Below are positions 46,455 through 55,918 of a stretch of 64,000 bases of DNA, in pieces. This DNA is from an uncultured Pelagibacteraceae bacterium. GTDB lineage: Bacteria; Pseudomonadota; Alphaproteobacteria; Pelagibacterales; Pelagibacteraceae. Numbering within the stretch: the first letter of the stretch is position 1; every line of letters starts with the position of its first letter. Location: the NCBI GenBank assembly GCA_902571425.1, contig CACGBZ010000006.1, positions 1-64,000 of the forward strand. The letters run 5' to 3'. Made by a program: the position numbers and the translations under genes. The notes under the pieces are model-generated. The model worked only from the letters and a program-made list of their open reading frames with translations. It was not told the origin of the DNA and searched no databases.

Positions 46455-47464
46455 AAATTTCTTGATAAACTAAATGATGTTAATCTTTTAAGAATATTTT
46501 TTTCTTCAGAATCTTTAAATACACTTAGAGAATTTGAAGCTAAATTTATATAGTGCTGTGCTTTTTGATAGCATTCCTGAATTATTTTATACTTATTTAT
46601 AAGAGCAATAATTTCATTAAAGTCATCTTTAGTTCTTAACTCTTTTTTAAACATATTTGATAAAATTTTTTTTTCATCATTTCCTAATTTTTGAAAAAGT
46701 AAAATTATTGGTAAGGTAATTTTTCCTTCAAAAAAATCTTGACCAATTTTTTTACCAAATAGTTTGAGTTCAGCATTATAGTCTAGTGTGTCGTCTGCTA
46801 TTTGAAAAGTTAATCCCAAGTTTCTTCCATAAAATTCTAAAGCATCTTTTTCTTTATTTTCTGCATCAGATAAAATTGCACCAACTTTAGTTGCTGCTGC
46901 AAATAACTCAGCAGTTTTAGCTGAGATTATTTTTAAATATGTTTCTTCCAGCATATCAACTTCACCTTTGTGTTGAAGTTGTAGAACTTCTCCTTGAGCA
47001 ATTTTAGATGAAGTGGACGATAATAATTTTAAAACTTCTAGGTTTCCGTCTTCTACCATCATTTCAAAACATCTACTCAATAGATAATCTCCTATTAAAA
47101 CTGAGGAATGATTATCCCAAACTTTATTTAGAGTTTCTTTACCTCTCCTAACAGTGCCTTCATCAATTACGTCATCATGCATCAACGTCGCGCTGTGAAT
47201 TAATTCAACACACGCAGCTAAATTTATATCTCTAGAGCCTTTAGAGTAACCGCATAACTTTGCACTACCCAGTGTTAGTAAAGCTCTTAATCTTTTTCCT
47301 CCAGTTTCTATGTGATAATCTGTCATTTTTTGAACCAGCTGTACGTCACTAGATAATTTTGATTTTATTTTTTCTTCAGTTAAAACTAGTTTTTCTTCAA
47401 CCGAGTCTTTAAGCTGGAAATATGAATCATTTATCTGATTTTTAAGCTGTACAACTGTTCCCAT
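46451..47464 (-). CDS. ispB: Polyprenyl diphosphate synthase (long-chain, IspB-like)
   Basis: A 337-residue trans-prenyltransferase with GGKRLRALLTLGSAKL near residues 55-70, the first motif HDDVIDEGTVRRGKETLN near 96-113 with the DDxxD form, and the second motif FQIADDTLDYN near 219-229. The non-inserted DDVID and the length point to the long-chain (octaprenyl or decaprenyl) class used for ubiquinone side chains, in contrast with the FPPS at 41920. Adjacent genes do not determine chain length. Confidence 0.93.
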   Translation of the reverse strand: MGTVVQLKNQINDSYFQLKDSVEEKLVLTEEKIKSKLSSDVQLVQKMTDYHIETGGKRLRALLTLGSAKLCGYSKGSRDINLAACVELIHSATLMHDDVIDEGTVRRGKETLNKVWDNHSSVLIGDYLLSRCFEMMVEDGNLEVLKLLSSTSSKIAQGEVLQLQHKGEVDMLEETYLKIISAKTAELFAAATKVGAILSDAENKEKDALEFYGRNLGLTFQIADDTLDYNAELKLFGKKIGQDFFEGKITLPIILLFQKLGNDEKKILSNMFKKELRTKDDFNEIIALINKYKIIQECYQKAQHYINLASNSLSVFKDSEEKNILKRLTSFSLSRNF

Positions 47465-47510
47465 AACATTTTTAAATTAGTATAATTTGTTCATATATAT
47501 TACTTATCAA

Positions 47511-47538
47511 TTGACGCACCAGTTTCTTCAATTATAAG
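47511..47538 (+). promoter_or_regulatory. Sigma-70-type promoter upstream of the S49 peptidase-glyQS group
   Basis: TTGACG at 47511-47516 and TATAAG at 47533-47538 with a 16-base spacer, about 40 bases before the ATG at 47579. It is the best promoter-like match in the 114-base gap between divergent ispB and this gene. Sequence prediction only. Confidence 0.45.
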
Positions 47539-47578
47539 TAGTCTTTATATTCAATAAATAATTCTATAAGACTTAATT

Positions 47579-48385
47579 ATGTTCTCTTTTTTTAAAAAGA
47601 AAAAAATTGTTGCTCACTTAAAATTAAGTGGGGTTATTGGTAATGCAGGAAAATTTAAACAAGGTATTGATTTTGCAGGTCAAGAAGAACTAATTAAAAA
47701 GGCTTTTTCTCTGAAAAAAGCGGCATGTATTGCTATATCAATCAATTCTCCAGGAGGATCACCAGTCCAATCTCATTTAATCTACAGTTTTATTAGACAA
47801 CAAGCAAAAAAACACAAAAAAAAAGTTATTGTATTCGCTGAAGACGTAGCAGCTTCTGGAGGTTATTTGATTTCTTGTGCCGGGGACGAAATTTATGCAA
47901 ATTCAAGTTCAATAATTGGATCTATAGGAGTGATATATTCTTCTTTTGGATTTACAGAGTTGATAAAAAAAATTGGGGTTGAAAGAAGAGTTCATACTGC
48001 TGGTAAAAACAAAAGCACACTTGATCCATTTTTAGAAGAAAAAAACGAGGATATTGAAAGATTAAAAAATATTCAATTGGATCTTCATAAAGACTTTATA
48101 GATGTTGTTGAAAAAAGTAGAGGATCAAAATTAAAGAAATCTGATGTAGAACTTTTTTCAGGTGAGTTTTGGTCAGGGAGTAAAGCAAAAAATTTAGGAT
48201 TAATTGACGGAATAGGTAACGCACATGAAATATTAAAGGATAAATTTGGTGAAGATGTAATAATTAAAAAATTCGAAAAATCAAAAGGATGGTTAAGTCA
48301 AAAACTTTCTTCATCCAGCAATCAAGTAGATCAAATAGCAAGTATTTTAGATGAAAGATCAATTTGGCAAAGATATGGTTTCTAA
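47579..48385 (+). CDS. S49 family serine peptidase (SppA/SohB-like)
   Basis: A 268-residue ClpP-fold protein. [19 protein letters not shown] near residues 56-74, and [32 protein letters not shown] near 94-125 contain the catalytic Ser (in ASGGY) and the conserved turn of short SppA/SohB peptidases. A catalytic Lys is expected further on in the [15 protein letters not shown] region. No clear signal peptide or membrane helix at the N-terminus (begins with a Lys-rich FFKKKK segment), so it may be cytoplasmic or peripheral. It overlaps glyQ by a few bases. Confidence 0.88.
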   Translation: MFSFFKKKKIVAHLKLSGVIGNAGKFKQGIDFAGQEELIKKAFSLKKAACIAISINSPGGSPVQSHLIYSFIRQQAKKHKKKVIVFAEDVAASGGYLISCAGDEIYANSSSIIGSIGVIYSSFGFTELIKKIGVERRVHTAGKNKSTLDPFLEEKNEDIERLKNIQLDLHKDFIDVVEKSRGSKLKKSDVELFSGEFWSGSKAKNLGLIDGIGNAHEILKDKFGEDVIIKKFEKSKGWLSQKLSSSSNQVDQIASILDERSIWQRYGF

Positions 48386-49256
48386 AGCAAAAAAAGAAAA
48401 TAAAAAAATTCAAACATTCCAAGATACAATTTTAAATCTTCAGAAATTTTGGAGTAAAAAAGGATGCATTATTTTGCAGCCTTATGATATGGAGGTTGGT
48501 GCAGGAACTTTTCATCCAGCTACTACACTAAGATCACTTGGAAATAAACCATGGAAAGCAGCTTACGTACAACCATCAAGAAGACCTACAGACGGAAGAT
48601 ATGGAGATAATCCAAACAGGTTGCAACACTATTATCAATTCCAAGTTTTAATTAAACCTTCTCCTGAAAATATAAAAAAACTTTATCTAAATAGTTTATC
48701 TACCATAGGAATAGATCATAATGATCATGATATAAGGTTTGTTGAAGATGATTGGGAAAGTCCAACATTAGGTGCCTCAGGATTGGGATGGGAAGTATGG
48801 TGTGATGGAATGGAAATTACTCAATTCACCTATTTTCAACAAATGGCTGGATTTGATTGTAAACCTGTATCAGTTGAAATCACCTATGGATTAGAAAGAA
48901 TTTGTATGTTCACTCAAAAAGAAAAAAATGTTTATGATTTATTGTGGAATGATGAAGGTGTAAAATACCACGAAGTATTTCATCAAGCTGAAAAAGAATT
49001 TTCAGCATATAATTTTGAACACGCGAATGTAGAGACACTTTTGAAAATGTTTGAAATGCATGAGTCTGAGGCAAAAGATTTGGTAGAAAAAAAAATTTCT
49101 TTACCAGCATATGATCAATGTTTAAAAGCCAGTCATGTATTTAATATTTTAGATGCAAGAGGTGCAATCAGTGTTGCACAAAGAGCAGGTTATATTGCTA
49201 GAATAAGAGATATTACAAAATCTGCAGCAGGCGTTTGGTTAGATAGTCAAAAATAA
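48375..49256 (+). CDS. glyQ: Glycyl-tRNA synthetase alpha subunit
   Basis: The protein has [43 protein letters not shown] in order at its N-terminus and [27 protein letters not shown], the class II catalytic core of bacterial two-subunit GlyRS. Two starts are possible: ATG at 48351 (301 residues) and ATG at 48375 (293 residues). The latter begins [11 protein letters not shown] and shortens the overlap with the peptidase gene to 11 bases; I prefer it but not strongly. The stop overlaps the glyS start by one base. Confidence 0.93.
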   Translation: MVSKAKKENKKIQTFQDTILNLQKFWSKKGCIILQPYDMEVGAGTFHPATTLRSLGNKPWKAAYVQPSRRPTDGRYGDNPNRLQHYYQFQVLIKPSPENIKKLYLNSLSTIGIDHNDHDIRFVEDDWESPTLGASGLGWEVWCDGMEITQFTYFQQMAGFDCKPVSVEITYGLERICMFTQKEKNVYDLLWNDEGVKYHEVFHQAEKEFSAYNFEHANVETLLKMFEMHESEAKDLVEKKISLPAYDQCLKASHVFNILDARGAISVAQRAGYIARIRDITKSAAGVWLDSQK

Positions 49257-51322
49257 TGTCAGAGTTTTTTTTAGAATTATTTAGTGAAGAAATACCCTCA
49301 AACCTTCAACAAAATTTAAGGGAAGACTTACTTAAAAGTTTTAATGATTTTTTTTTAGAAAAATCAATTTTATTTAAAAAAAGCTCATCATACTCAACAC
49401 CAAACAGACTAGTGGTATTGTTTGAAGGTGTTCAAAAAAATGTTGTACTAAAATCTGAGGAGATTAAAGGTCCAAATATCAACTCACCAGAGGTAGCACT
49501 AGAGGGGTTTGTTAGGTCAAATAAAATCGTAAAAAAGGATCTCTACCTAAAGCAAACTGACAAAGGAGAATTTTATTTTTTCAATACAAAATCGAAAAAA
49601 TTGCACACACATGAATTGCTAGAGGAATTTATCCCAATATTGTTAAGTAAAATTCAATGGAAAAAATCAATGTATTGGGGAACTTTTGACATAAATTGGG
49701 GGAGACCGTTAAAATCAATTCTAGCTGTATTTGATAAAAAAAAATTAAATTTTAATTTTCATCATCTAACATCTTCTAACTCAACTTTTATTGATAAGGA
49801 ATTTGAGGAAAATAAAAAGTCATTCTTAGAATTTAAAAATTATAAAAGTTTTTTTAAAAAAATTGACATTATCGTTGATCACAACGAAAGAAAAAAGTTA
49901 ATAGAAAAAAAATTCAACAATATATTAAAAAATAAAAATATTAAGATTCAATATAATCCTAGATTACTTAATGAGGTTGTAGATTTAACAGATCAACCAA
50001 ATATACTCCTTTGTGAATTTGATAAGAAATTTTTGAATATTCCAAAAGAAATATTAATTATTACCATGCAATACCATCAAAAATATTTCCCTATATTTGA
50101 TAATAAGGAAAATATTACTAATGAGTTTTTAGTGGTTGCAAACAAAAAAGATAAAAAGGGATTAATTAAATTAGGAAATGAAAGAGTGGTTGAAGCAAGA
50201 TTAAATGATGCAGAATTTTTTTGGAAAAAAGATAAATCACAAAATATGGTTAAAAAAGTTACTGATTTAAAATCAATGAATTATTTTAAAGGATTAGGAA
50301 GTTATTTTGATAAAGCCCAAAGAATGAGAAAATTGGGTGGAATGATATCAGATGAACTTTTAATCAGTAAAGAAAAAGTTGAATTATCAGCATCAATTTG
50401 TAAAGTTGATTTATTATCAGAACTAGTGGGTGAATTTCCAGAACTCCAAGGTGTAATGGGAGGTTACTTTGCTATTGCACAAGGTTTTGATAAAGATTTG
50501 GCTTTGGCCATAAGTGAGCAATATTTACCTACAGGTTCTGGCTCAAGAGTCCCCCGGAAACCATTTAGTATAGCCCTTTCTTTGGCTGATAAGATAGATA
50601 CTTTGGTTGGTTTTTTTGGTTTAAATCAAAAACCAACAAGTTCTAAAGATCCATATGCTCTAAGAAGATTAGCATTAGGAGTAATAAGAATAATAGTTGA
50701 AAATAAAACAGATTTTAAAATAAAAGATTTAATTAATTACTCTTCAAGCTTGTATTTAGATCAAGGTTTTGAAATTTACAACCAATCTTTACAAAACGAA
50801 TTATTAGATTTTTTAATGGATAGATTAAAATATCACATGAAGGAGGAAAATATTAGAAATGATATAATTCAAGCATCAACCAATTCTTTTAACTTAGATC
50901 AATCTGTTATTATTTTTAATAAAGCTAAACATTTAAATAAAATTATTAACAAACAAGATGGTTTAGATATTATTGCAAGCTATAAAAGAGCATCAAATAT
51001 TTTAGAGGGTGAATTAAAAAATGATAAAATAGAATTATCAAATACAACTGATCCTGGTATTTTTAAAACTGAGTTAGAAAAAAACTTATTTAAAAAAATT
51101 AGTGAATTAAGGAAATATTTTTCAAGCATTAATAAAGATGAAAATTATGTTCAAACATTGGACAATTTAGCTAGTGTTAAAAGAGAGGTTTTCGAATTTT
51201 TCGACAATGTAATTGTGAACGAAGATGATCCGGCTATAAAGAAGAATAGGCTGGAACTAATTCAAATGATGTGTAAAACGTTCAACAATTATGTTAATTT
51301 TTCTCTAATCGACTCCCATTAA
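49256..51322 (+). CDS. glyS: Glycyl-tRNA synthetase beta subunit
   Basis: A 688-residue tRNA-binding partner of GlyQ. It starts with FFLELFSEEIPSNLQ, the signature beginning of GlyS, has KGPNINSPEVALEGF near residues 67-81, RVVEARLNDAEFFWKKD near 311-327, and DLLSELVGEFPELQGVMGGYFA near 385-406, which includes the HD-like domain region. Full length. It overlaps both glyQ (1 base) and ppdK (1 base), making a tight three-gene group. Confidence 0.96.
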   Translation: MSEFFLELFSEEIPSNLQQNLREDLLKSFNDFFLEKSILFKKSSSYSTPNRLVVLFEGVQKNVVLKSEEIKGPNINSPEVALEGFVRSNKIVKKDLYLKQTDKGEFYFFNTKSKKLHTHELLEEFIPILLSKIQWKKSMYWGTFDINWGRPLKSILAVFDKKKLNFNFHHLTSSNSTFIDKEFEENKKSFLEFKNYKSFFKKIDIIVDHNERKKLIEKKFNNILKNKNIKIQYNPRLLNEVVDLTDQPNILLCEFDKKFLNIPKEILIITMQYHQKYFPIFDNKENITNEFLVVANKKDKKGLIKLGNERVVEARLNDAEFFWKKDKSQNMVKKVTDLKSMNYFKGLGSYFDKAQRMRKLGGMISDELLISKEKVELSASICKVDLLSELVGEFPELQGVMGGYFAIAQGFDKDLALAISEQYLPTGSGSRVPRKPFSIALSLADKIDTLVGFFGLNQKPTSSKDPYALRRLALGVIRIIVENKTDFKIKDLINYSSSLYLDQGFEIYNQSLQNELLDFLMDRLKYHMKEENIRNDIIQASTNSFNLDQSVIIFNKAKHLNKIINKQDGLDIIASYKRASNILEGELKNDKIELSNTTDPGIFKTELEKNLFKKISELRKYFSSINKDENYVQTLDNLASVKREVFEFFDNVIVNEDDPAIKKNRLELIQMMCKTFNNYVNFSLIDSH

Positions 51323-53982
51323 TGAAAAAACTTATATTAAACTTTAATTCTAAGGATAGTAAAAAAATTAAAAATCCTAAAAACTTTTTAGGTGGAAAAG
51401 GTGCTAATCTTTCTGAAATGGGAAGAATGGGTCTTCCAGTGCCTCCTGGTTTTACAATATCTACAAAAGTTTGTGAAATTTTTTATAAGGATAAAAAAAA
51501 ATTAAATAAAAATTTAATTTCTCAAATTAAAAAAGAATTAAAATTAATTGAAAAAGATGTTTCTAAAAAATTTGGGGACTTAAAAAATCCACTTTTGTTG
51601 TCTGTGCGGTCTGGTGCAAGAGTATCAATGCCAGGTATGATGGATACTATTTTAAATCTAGGTTTGAACGACAAAACAGTCAAAGCTTTAGCAATTAACA
51701 CTTCAAATGGAAGATTTGCTAAAGACAGTTATAGAAGATTCATTCAAATGTACGGTAATGTTGTAATGGGTGTAGAAGGTTATCATTTTGAGGAATTAAT
51801 TGAAAATTATAAACTTACTAAAGGTGTTTTGTTAGATACAGATTTAGATGAAAGTGATTGGGATGGATTAATTAAGGATTTTAAAAGAACAGTAAGAGAA
51901 AAGGCAAAAAAAGATTTTCCTCAAGATGTTCATGAACAACTGCTAGGAGCAATAAGTGCAGTATTTTTATCGTGGGAAAGTAATAGAGCAAAAGTTTATA
52001 GAAAACTAAATCAAATCCCAGCTGAGTGGGGAACTGCTGTAAATGTTCAATCAATGGTTTTTGGAAATATGGGCGATGATTGTGCAACAGGAGTTGTGTT
52101 TACAAGAAATCCATCAGACGGATCAAATGAAATATATGGTGAGTATTTAATTAATGCTCAAGGCGAAGATGTTGTAGCGGGTACAAGGACTCCTCAATAC
52201 ATAACAAAAAAAGCTAGGAGAGATGCCAAAGTAAAAGAATTATCAATGGAAGAGTCAATGCCTAAAGTATTTAAAGAACTTCAAAAAATTTTGAAAAAAT
52301 TAGAGATGCATTATAAAGATATGCAAGACGTAGAGTTTACAGTTGAAAATAGTAAACTATGGATGCTTCAAACAAGATCAGGAAAAAGAACAGCAAAATC
52401 AGCAGTGAAGATCGCAGTTGATATGGTTAAAGAAAAATTAATTTCTAAAAAGGAAGCTGTATTAAGAATTGACCCAAATTCTTTAGACACACTTTTGCAC
52501 CCTACTTTGGATGAAAAAAGTTCAATTAATGTAATAGCAAATGGATTGCCAGCATCACCAGGTGCAGCCAGTGGTAAAGTTGTATTTACGTCAGAAGAGG
52601 CTGAAAGATTAACCGCAATGATGCAAGATACAATTTTGGTTAGAGTAGAGACCTCTCCAGAAGATATACAAGGAATGCATGCTGCTAAAGGAATTTTAAC
52701 TGCCAGAGGAGGAATGACAAGTCATGCAGCTGTTGTTGCGAGAGGTATGGGTAGACCATGTGTATCAGGATCAAGTGAAATTGATATAAACTATGAAAAT
52801 AAATCTTTTAAAACCTCTTCAATGGAGATTAAAGAAGGAGACATAATCACTATTGATGGCTCAACTGGAAGAATTATTGCTGGAAGTGTTTCAACAGTCA
52901 AGCCTGAAATATCTGGTGATTTTTCCAAGTTAATGTCTTGGGCAGATAGTTTTAGGAAATTAAAAGTAAGAACAAATTCTGAAACTCCAAAAGATACCAA
53001 AACAGCAAAAGATTTTGGTGCAGAGGGTATTGGGCTATGCAGAACTGAACATATGTTTTTTGATGAAGAACGAATTTTGTCTGTTAGAGAAATGATATTA
53101 TCTAAAACAAAAGAAGACAGAGCAATAGCATTACAAAAACTTTTACCGCATCAAAGAAAAGATTTTATAGATATTTTTAAAATCATGAATGGATTACCAG
53201 TAACAGTTAGGTTGTTGGACCCACCATTACATGAATTTTTACCACGCACAGAAAAAGAAATTTATGAGGTTGCTAATATAGTTAATATTCCAGTTAAAGA
53301 GGTTGAGTCAAGAATTCAAGAACTCCATGAGCAAAATCCTATGCTTGGTCATAGAGGGTGTCGTTTGGGAATATCTTTTCCTGAAATTTATGAAATGCAA
53401 TGCAAAGCAATATTTGAGGCTTTGGTTTACCTTAAAAAAAATAAAATTAAATCTGCATTTCCTGAAATAATGATACCTTTAGTATCTACAGAGGCTGAAA
53501 TAAAAATTATGAAAGATTTAGTAATTAGAACTGCCAGTATAGTTCAACAAGAAAATAAATTAAAAATAGAATTTTTAGTTGGAACGATGATTGAATTACC
53601 TAGAGCGGCAATAAAAGCAAAGGAGATCGCTAAGCACGCAGAATTCTTTAGTTTTGGAACAAATGATTTAACTCAGACTACTTTTGGGATCAGTAGAGAT
53701 GATAGTGGTAAATTTTTAAATGATTATTTAGAAAACAAAATATTTTCTGTTGATCCTTTTATTTCAATAGATGAGGGAGTTTCAGATTTAATTGAAATAG
53801 CAGTAGAAAAAGGACGAAAACAAAATAAAAATCTTAAGCTAGGTATCTGTGGAGAGCATGGAGGAGACCCGGATAGTATATCTTTTTGTTCTAAAGCAGG
53901 ATTGAATTATGTTTCTTGTTCACCATATAGAGTTCCAGTTGCCAGGTTATCTGCTGCACAGGCTGAAATTAAAAAAAATTAA
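51322..53982 (+). CDS. ppdK: Pyruvate, phosphate dikinase
   Basis: PPDK interconverts pyruvate + ATP + Pi and phosphoenolpyruvate + AMP + PPi. The 886-residue protein has GGKGANLSEMGRMGLPVPPGFTI near residues 24-46, SVRSGARVSMPGMMDTILNLG near 93-113, the phosphohistidine GGMTSHAAVVARGMG with His near 467, and the C-terminal PEP-binding barrel with GTNDLTQTTFG and the final LGICGEHGG. All three domains are present. The gene would feed PEP into the aldolase-pgk-gap genes in the gluconeogenic direction. Its stop almost touches the 3' end of the convergent tmRNA. Confidence 0.98.
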   Translation: MKKLILNFNSKDSKKIKNPKNFLGGKGANLSEMGRMGLPVPPGFTISTKVCEIFYKDKKKLNKNLISQIKKELKLIEKDVSKKFGDLKNPLLLSVRSGARVSMPGMMDTILNLGLNDKTVKALAINTSNGRFAKDSYRRFIQMYGNVVMGVEGYHFEELIENYKLTKGVLLDTDLDESDWDGLIKDFKRTVREKAKKDFPQDVHEQLLGAISAVFLSWESNRAKVYRKLNQIPAEWGTAVNVQSMVFGNMGDDCATGVVFTRNPSDGSNEIYGEYLINAQGEDVVAGTRTPQYITKKARRDAKVKELSMEESMPKVFKELQKILKKLEMHYKDMQDVEFTVENSKLWMLQTRSGKRTAKSAVKIAVDMVKEKLISKKEAVLRIDPNSLDTLLHPTLDEKSSINVIANGLPASPGAASGKVVFTSEEAERLTAMMQDTILVRVETSPEDIQGMHAAKGILTARGGMTSHAAVVARGMGRPCVSGSSEIDINYENKSFKTSSMEIKEGDIITIDGSTGRIIAGSVSTVKPEISGDFSKLMSWADSFRKLKVRTNSETPKDTKTAKDFGAEGIGLCRTEHMFFDEERILSVREMILSKTKEDRAIALQKLLPHQRKDFIDIFKIMNGLPVTVRLLDPPLHEFLPRTEKEIYEVANIVNIPVKEVESRIQELHEQNPMLGHRGCRLGISFPEIYEMQCKAIFEALVYLKKNKIKSAFPEIMIPLVSTEAEIKIMKDLVIRTASIVQQENKLKIEFLVGTMIELPRAAIKAKEIAKHAEFFSFGTNDLTQTTFGISRDDSGKFLNDYLENKIFSVDPFISIDEGVSDLIEIAVEKGRKQNKNLKLGICGEHGGDPDSISFCSKAGLNYVSCSPYRVPVARLSAAQAEIKKN

Positions 53983-54044
53983 CTTAGTAGGGGCGTTCTG
54001 TTGCCAGGTGCCCCAAACCCCGTTTGCTTAATTAACTAAGTTAA

Positions 54045-54074
54045 TTATGCAGCAAGTGCGTAACTTTCGTTAGC
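54045..54074 (-). other. tmRNA tag reading frame (ANESYALAA, stop TAA)
   Basis: On the minus strand the codons from 54074 read GCT AAC GAA AGT TAC GCA CTT GCT GCA TAA. The nine-residue peptide ends in LAA, the degron recognised by ClpXP, and starts with Ala as the resume codon. It is shorter than the E. coli tag (11 encoded by the mRNA part as ANDENYALAA). Directly read. Confidence 0.92.
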
Positions 54075-54156
54075 AATTATAAATTAGCCCGTTACGGTGG
54101 AACAATACCGAACGAAAGAATAGCTTTTAGTCACCCGTCGAATCTAGTTCACCCCC

Positions 54157-54170
54157 ATTAATATTTAGCA
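54157..54170 (-). other. tmRNA intervening segment
   Basis: Fourteen A/T-rich bases between the CCA end of the acceptor piece and the first G of the coding piece. In permuted tmRNA this internal transcribed segment is removed by processing, presumably by RNase P at the 5' G and a 3' nuclease after CCA. Confidence 0.75.
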
Positions 54171-54253
54171 TGGTGGAGGTGGTGGGTACTGCCCCCACGT
54201 CCGAAATGGTTATTACGAAATTCGTTTATCGTCGTAGTCAAAAAAGACAATTT

Positions 54254-54282
54254 AATATAACTTTTTAGTAAGTTTTTAACAA
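54254..54282 (-). promoter_or_regulatory. Promoter for the tmRNA gene
   Basis: On the minus strand TTGTTA (54282-54277), a 17-base spacer and TATATT (54259-54254), placed about 7 to 14 bases before the apparent 5' end of the acceptor piece. Spacing is ideal. Prediction from sequence. Confidence 0.55.
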
Positions 54283-54349
54283 GTCATTTCAAGATGTAAT
54301 TAAATTAATAATATTATATAGAAGATAAATTCATAATTAAATTAATTAT

Positions 54350-54496
54350 ATGAATAAAAAAAAAAGATACTCTCTGAAATATATTTTGGGTTCTTTTCTC
54401 TTATTTTCTTTTCCAAGTTTAGAGTTTCATTTAAAGAAAATTTTAAAAACAAAGAAATTTTCTAAAGTTTGGATAATAAACAAATATGATATTTAA
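54350..54496 (+). CDS. Small leader protein with Tat-like N-terminus, coupled to the GMC oxidoreductase
   Basis: A 48-residue frame from ATG 54350 to TAA 54496. It begins MNKKKRYSLKYILGSFLLFSF, a basic start followed by a hydrophobic stretch like a twin-arginine signal but with a Lys-Arg pair, then a basic tail ending KVWIINKYDI. The last 11 bases overlap the start of the GMC oxidoreductase, so it is likely to be translationally coupled. Short Tat-type proteins often precede GMC oxidoreductases as partner or chaperone subunits; that link is inference. It could also be a chance frame, but codon use and overlap argue against that. Confidence 0.55.
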   Translation: MNKKKRYSLKYILGSFLLFSFPSLEFHLKKILKTKKFSKVWIINKYDI

Positions 54497-55910
54497 TAAT
54501 TTAAATCAGACAGATAATAAAGATTTTTTTGCTATAATCGTTGGTAGTGGACCTGCAGGAATTTCTATAGCATTAGAATTAGAAAAAAAAAAAATTTATT
54601 CGTTAATAATCGAATCTGGTGAATTAGAAAATAATTCAATTTCAGAGAAATATCTTAAATCTGAATCAATTGGTGACCATGATGGTGATTATGCTTCAAA
54701 TAGAATGAGAATGTTTGGAGGAACCACCTCTGTTTGGGGAGGTAATTGTAATCCAATGAATAAATCAGATTTTTATGATTGGCCAATTGAAAAATATGAA
54801 CTTGATAAATACACCAGAAGAGCAAGTGAAATATTAAATTTAAAAAAAAAATTTGTTTCACAAAAATTTAATGAAAATTTAAATATGTATAACTTAGTAT
54901 GGTCGAATATACGAATTAATGAAGATTATTTGGATCATATCAAAGTTTCAAAATATATTTCTTTATCTTTGAGCACATCTTTTTTTAATTTAAATTATAC
55001 AAATAAAAAAATTAGTTCTATTGAATGTATTAGCAAAAATAAAAAATATACTTTAAGGTCTGATTTTTATATTTTGGCATGTGGTGGTATTGAAAATTCA
55101 AGATTATTATTGTGGCTAAAATCAAAAAACAAAGAATTATTTAATTCAGAGATTCCAATTGGTAAATATTATATGCATCATCCTTACCATAAAGTTGGTA
55201 ATGGTATAATTAATTATAAAAAATTAAAAAATTATTTTTCTAAAAATAATAATACTTACATTCCACTAGTTACTTGTGATAGCAATATTTATCTAGAAGC
55301 AAACGATGATTTTATTTCTTCAAATAATATTTTAAACTCTGGCATGTATTTAAGTTTTAATAATATTAATATTAAAAACGATTTATTTAAACAACTCAGA
55401 TGCGTAGCACCAAAATTTATTAAAAATATATACGATGATGTTAAAACAGGAAAAATGTATGAAATTTCTATAAACACTCTTCAAGAACAAGAACCAATTA
55501 TAGAAAATAAAATAATACTTGGAGATAAATTAGATCCTTTAGGTATTCCATTGACAAAAATATTTTGGAAAAAAATTTCTTCAGAAAAAAAAAGTGCAAG
55601 AATAATTTTAGAAGAAATTGCAAAATTACTAATAAATGAAGAAATTGGTAGGTTAGCAGTAGAGGATTATTTATATAATGAGAATACAAATTATGAAGTT
55701 GTCTCTGGTAATCACCAAATGGGTGGTACAAGAATGGGATTAAGTGTCAAAGATTCTGTTGTTGATAAGGATTTAAAAGTCCATGATATTGAAAACTTAT
55801 ATATTGCGGGCAGTTCAGTTTTTAGGACTTCGGGCCATTGTCATCCAACATTTACAATTGTTCAATTATCAATAAGACTTGCAGAACATATAATTAGTAT
55901 TAAAAGTTAA
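54486..55910 (+). CDS. GMC-type FAD oxidoreductase
   Basis: The 474-residue protein has the FAD-binding IIVGSGPAGISIALELE near residues 17-33 and an E/S-rich strand end, MRMFGGTTSVWGGNCNPM near 74-91 (the GGT/SxxWGG pattern of gluconate/cholesterol oxidase-like GMC proteins), and the C-terminal HQMGGTRMG and NLYIAGSSVFRTSGHCHPTFT with the catalytic His. Such enzymes oxidise hydroxyl groups of sugars or alcohols. No signal peptide is present itself; the small coupled protein upstream could guide export. The substrate in a glycan island is probably a sugar; not known. Confidence 0.87.
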   Translation: MIFNNLNQTDNKDFFAIIVGSGPAGISIALELEKKKIYSLIIESGELENNSISEKYLKSESIGDHDGDYASNRMRMFGGTTSVWGGNCNPMNKSDFYDWPIEKYELDKYTRRASEILNLKKKFVSQKFNENLNMYNLVWSNIRINEDYLDHIKVSKYISLSLSTSFFNLNYTNKKISSIECISKNKKYTLRSDFYILACGGIENSRLLLWLKSKNKELFNSEIPIGKYYMHHPYHKVGNGIINYKKLKNYFSKNNNTYIPLVTCDSNIYLEANDDFISSNNILNSGMYLSFNNINIKNDLFKQLRCVAPKFIKNIYDDVKTGKMYEISINTLQEQEPIIENKIILGDKLDPLGIPLTKIFWKKISSEKKSARIILEEIAKLLINEEIGRLAVEDYLYNENTNYEVVSGNHQMGGTRMGLSVKDSVVDKDLKVHDIENLYIAGSSVFRTSGHCHPTFTIVQLSIRLAEHIISIKS

Positions 55911-55918
55911 AATTAATT

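Larger units (their letters stand above)
53986..54240 (-). ncRNA. ssrA: Circularly permuted two-piece tmRNA
   Basis: Read on the minus strand, the acceptor piece comes first (54240 to 54171) ending CACCTCC-A-CCA, then a 14-base intervening segment (54170-54157), then the coding piece from 54156 starting GGGGGTG-AACTAGATTCGACGGG, the conserved tmRNA 5' sequence. The two ends pair as a 7-bp acceptor stem with G3-U70, the alanine identity pair. The T-arm is GTGGG-GGCAGTA-CCCAC. The reading frame encodes ANESYALAA and stop (54074-54045). The coding piece ends with a GGGGC/GCCCC hairpin (54014-53990). Together these identify the permuted alphaproteobacterial form. Exact processed ends need RNA data. 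Confidence 0.95.

Noticed and set aside
53990-54014. GGGGC...GCCCC on the plus strand looked like the start of a tRNA or tmRNA
   Set aside because: The real tmRNA landmarks (GATTCGACGGG, CCA end, tag frame) are on the minus strand; this hairpin is the last stem of its coding piece.
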